7,396 nucleotides of DNA from JBBIJH01 sp037446075 (GTDB taxonomy: Bacteria > Bacteroidota > Ignavibacteria > UBA10030 > JAHEZR01), in assembly GCA_037446075.1 (NCBI GenBank), contig JBBIJH010000134.1, positions 1 to 7,396 on the forward strand. The letters run 5' to 3'. Shown one piece after another: positions 5,876-7,396 of the stretch; positions within the stretch are counted from its first letter, which is position 1; the number at the start of each line of letters is the position of its first letter. Made by a program: the position numbers and the translations under genes. Below the pieces are notes generated by a model. The model was given only the letters and a program-made list of their open reading frames with translations, ran no database searches and had not been told where the DNA came from.

Positions 5876-6412
5876 ATGAACTACATCGACGCTATTTATG
5901 TCCTGGTTCTCTGTGGGTTTGTTTCTTACGGCTTCAAGGTCGGCATTGTCAAGGGCGGTGCTGCGATTGTCTCCCTTGTCATAGGGTTGATCTTTGCAAC
6001 GCGGACCATGCACAGCCTTGGGGATACCTTCACTAAGGTCTGGGGTGTTCATGCTGTTGTAGGGGCCGTTTTGGCATTCGTTATCGTCTTTTTCGGGATC
6101 ATCCTTCTTCAAATCGTGCTTATTGGACTCCTCTGGCGACCATCGAGGGCGTCGGGTATTATGAGCAGGCTCGGCGGTGCGCTTTTTGGGGCGGTAGAGG
6201 GGGCACTTTACATCAGCCTCATTTTGATCCTGCTGAGCTTGTATAACAAGCCGAGCAAAGGAGCGCGTGACCACTCCGTGCTGTACAAATCGATGCGGGG
6301 GTTCGCACCGAGAGTCTTCGACTCGGCGAATAGAGTCTTCTTAGGCTCAACCACCTTCGATGATGAGCTGCGAAAGACTTTTGAAAAATTCAAGGTTTTG
6401 CCTTTAGACTGA
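5876..6412 (+). CDS. cvpA: CvpA family membrane protein
   Basis: Integral inner-membrane protein of 178 residues. The family is named for its role in colicin V production in E. coli and is widespread with a general envelope-related role. Seen: an opening MNYIDAIYVLVLCGFVSYGF with the conserved Asp5, Gly-rich KVGIVKGGAA (21-30), hydrophobic spans at about 4-22, 27-43, 57-86 and 103-122, and the family-typical SRLGGALFGAVEGALYISL (97-115). The last 55 residues are soluble and charged, ending KFKVLPLD. The start has a strong GGGGAGGAGG at 5863-5872 ending three bases before the ATG, the best ribosome site in the window. The next gene, mutS2, begins 19 bp after the stop. In Bacillus subtilis a cvpA homologue also lies close to mutS2, which supports both calls. 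Confidence 0.88.
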   Translation: MNYIDAIYVLVLCGFVSYGFKVGIVKGGAAIVSLVIGLIFATRTMHSLGDTFTKVWGVHAVVGAVLAFVIVFFGIILLQIVLIGLLWRPSRASGIMSRLGGALFGAVEGALYISLILILLSLYNKPSKGARDHSVLYKSMRGFAPRVFDSANRVFLGSTTFDDELRKTFEKFKVLPLD

Positions 6413-6431
6413 ATGTAACATCGACCGATCC

Positions 6432-7396
6432 ATGGATTCACTCCCCTCCCTTTACTCCAAGCTCGAATTCAACACGATCATTGAGAGAATCAGCCGCTAC
6501 GTAGCGTCAGAGCCGGGAAGAAAACTCCTATACGAAGTGTCCCCATGCGGAGATCTCCCCGATCTGCGCCTCGAACTCAACCTCGTGAGTGAGGCAAAGA
6601 AGGTCCTGGAAAATGAAGGAAGCTGCCCACTCGACGGAATTAAAGAGATCGGACCGCACCTTCACAAGGCCTCGGTTGAAAATAGCTTCCTTTCTCCGAA
6701 TGAGCTTCTGGAAATCCGTTCCACGCAGCAAGCTGCACGTCTGCTGAGTACCTTTTTTACGAAGAGGTCGAAACAGTACCCCCTCCTTCACGAACTGACC
6801 AGAGACCTTTTCGTCGATCGCGTACTTGAGTACAATATCGATCAGGCAATTGATGAAGAGGCAAAAGTAAAGGACTCCGCAAGCAAGGTGCTTCTTGAGA
6901 TTAGGAGCGAGATCATTAGGAAATCTGATGAGTTACGTATTAAACTCGACGCTATTCTGGAGAGTGCGTCAAAGCAAGGTTATGCTCAAGAGGAAATCAT
7001 CACCACCCGAGACGGTCGTATGGTAATTCCTGTCAAAGTCGAGCACAAGCACCACATACCGGGTTTCATCCACAGTTCCTCCGCGAGCGGAGCGACTGTC
7101 TTTGTCGAACCAGCCGAAACGCTCGAGCTGAATAACGAGATCCGTACTCTGCAATTCAGCGAACAGCGGGAAGTTGAGAGGATATTGAAGGAGCTGACTG
7201 CTGAAGTGAGGGAGTTAAGTCTTGAACTTCAGTCCAATCTCAAAATATTGGCTCGACTCGATTTTCTTTTTGCCAAGGCGAGGTATTCAATAGAAATCTT
7301 GGGAGCACAACCCCAGGTGACGGAAAGGCCGCCACTACGACTCATCGACGCCCGTCACCCGATCCTCTTGCAGAAACACCGCAGGGAAGAGGTTGT
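6432..7396 (+). CDS. mutS2: Endonuclease MutS2 (recombination / ribosome-collision factor), N-terminal part, cut by window edge
   Basis: First 321 residues of a protein that is normally about 780 long. MutS2 is a MutS-family ATPase with a C-terminal Smr nuclease domain; it lacks the mismatch-recognition domain, has been linked to suppression of homologous recombination, and in B. subtilis acts on collided ribosomes. Seen: SKLEFNTIIERI (9-20) at the start of the core domain, the very conserved stretch ITTRDGRMVIPVK (190-202) followed by IPGFIHSSSASGATVFVEP (209-227), coiled lever-arm helices at about 228-270, LARLDFLFAKARYS (273-286), and LIDARHPIL (304-312), which precedes the ATPase domain. 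The Walker A and Smr regions lie beyond the window. An in-frame TAG at 6405-6407 and no earlier ATG fix the start at 6432. No Shine-Dalgarno is visible, suggesting coupling to cvpA 19 bp upstream. Confidence 0.95.
   Translation, partial: MDSLPSLYSKLEFNTIIERISRYVASEPGRKLLYEVSPCGDLPDLRLELNLVSEAKKVLENEGSCPLDGIKEIGPHLHKASVENSFLSPNELLEIRSTQQAARLLSTFFTKRSKQYPLLHELTRDLFVDRVLEYNIDQAIDEEAKVKDSASKVLLEIRSEIIRKSDELRIKLDAILESASKQGYAQEEIITTRDGRMVIPVKVEHKHHIPGFIHSSSASGATVFVEPAETLELNNEIRTLQFSEQREVERILKELTAEVRELSLELQSNLKILARLDFLFAKARYSIEILGAQPQVTERPPLRLIDARHPILLQKHRREEV

Overview
The window reads as chromosomal DNA of a Gram-negative bacterium. A signal-peptide-bearing outer-membrane barrel and a periplasmic binding protein imply an outer membrane. 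GC content is moderate and genes are tightly packed. The lineage cannot be fixed from the sequence alone. No tRNA, rRNA, CRISPR array, insertion sequence or attachment site was seen.

Left half (1-3662, minus strand): a four-gene block read right to left. It encodes a small secreted His/Cys protein (3330-3662), a coiled-coil outer-membrane beta-barrel (1860-3227), a ZnuA-type metal-binding protein (788-1816) and an ABC-3 family metal permease (from 753, running off the left edge). Together they look like a zinc-type, possibly manganese-type, uptake route spanning outer membrane, periplasm and inner membrane. The ABC ATPase is not in the window.

Centre (3663-3793): a 131-bp divergent control region. 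It holds a good sigma70-like promoter facing right (TTGACT, 17 bp, TATATT). A perfect 6-bp inverted repeat straddles its -35 box and enters the spacer. A near-perfect 12-bp direct repeat brackets the likely Shine-Dalgarno of the first leftward gene.

Right half, first part (3794-5691, plus strand): a two-gene unit encoding a short-chain dehydrogenase/reductase and, 20 bp later, a fused rubrerythrin-like diiron domain plus VIT1/CCC1 membrane domain. The second protein resembles the membrane-bound ferritin MbfA, an iron exporter. Metal import and metal export or detoxification genes are thus placed back to back.

Right end (5692-7396): after a 184-bp spacer with one clear hairpin but no recognisable RNA, a cvpA family gene with a strong ribosome site is followed after 19 bp by mutS2, cut by the right edge. 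This looks like an ordinary housekeeping pair.

The most interesting part is the divergent metal locus: the small HxH/CxxC protein leading an uptake operon, the SDR paired with a ferritin-VIT exporter, and the operator-like repeat between them.
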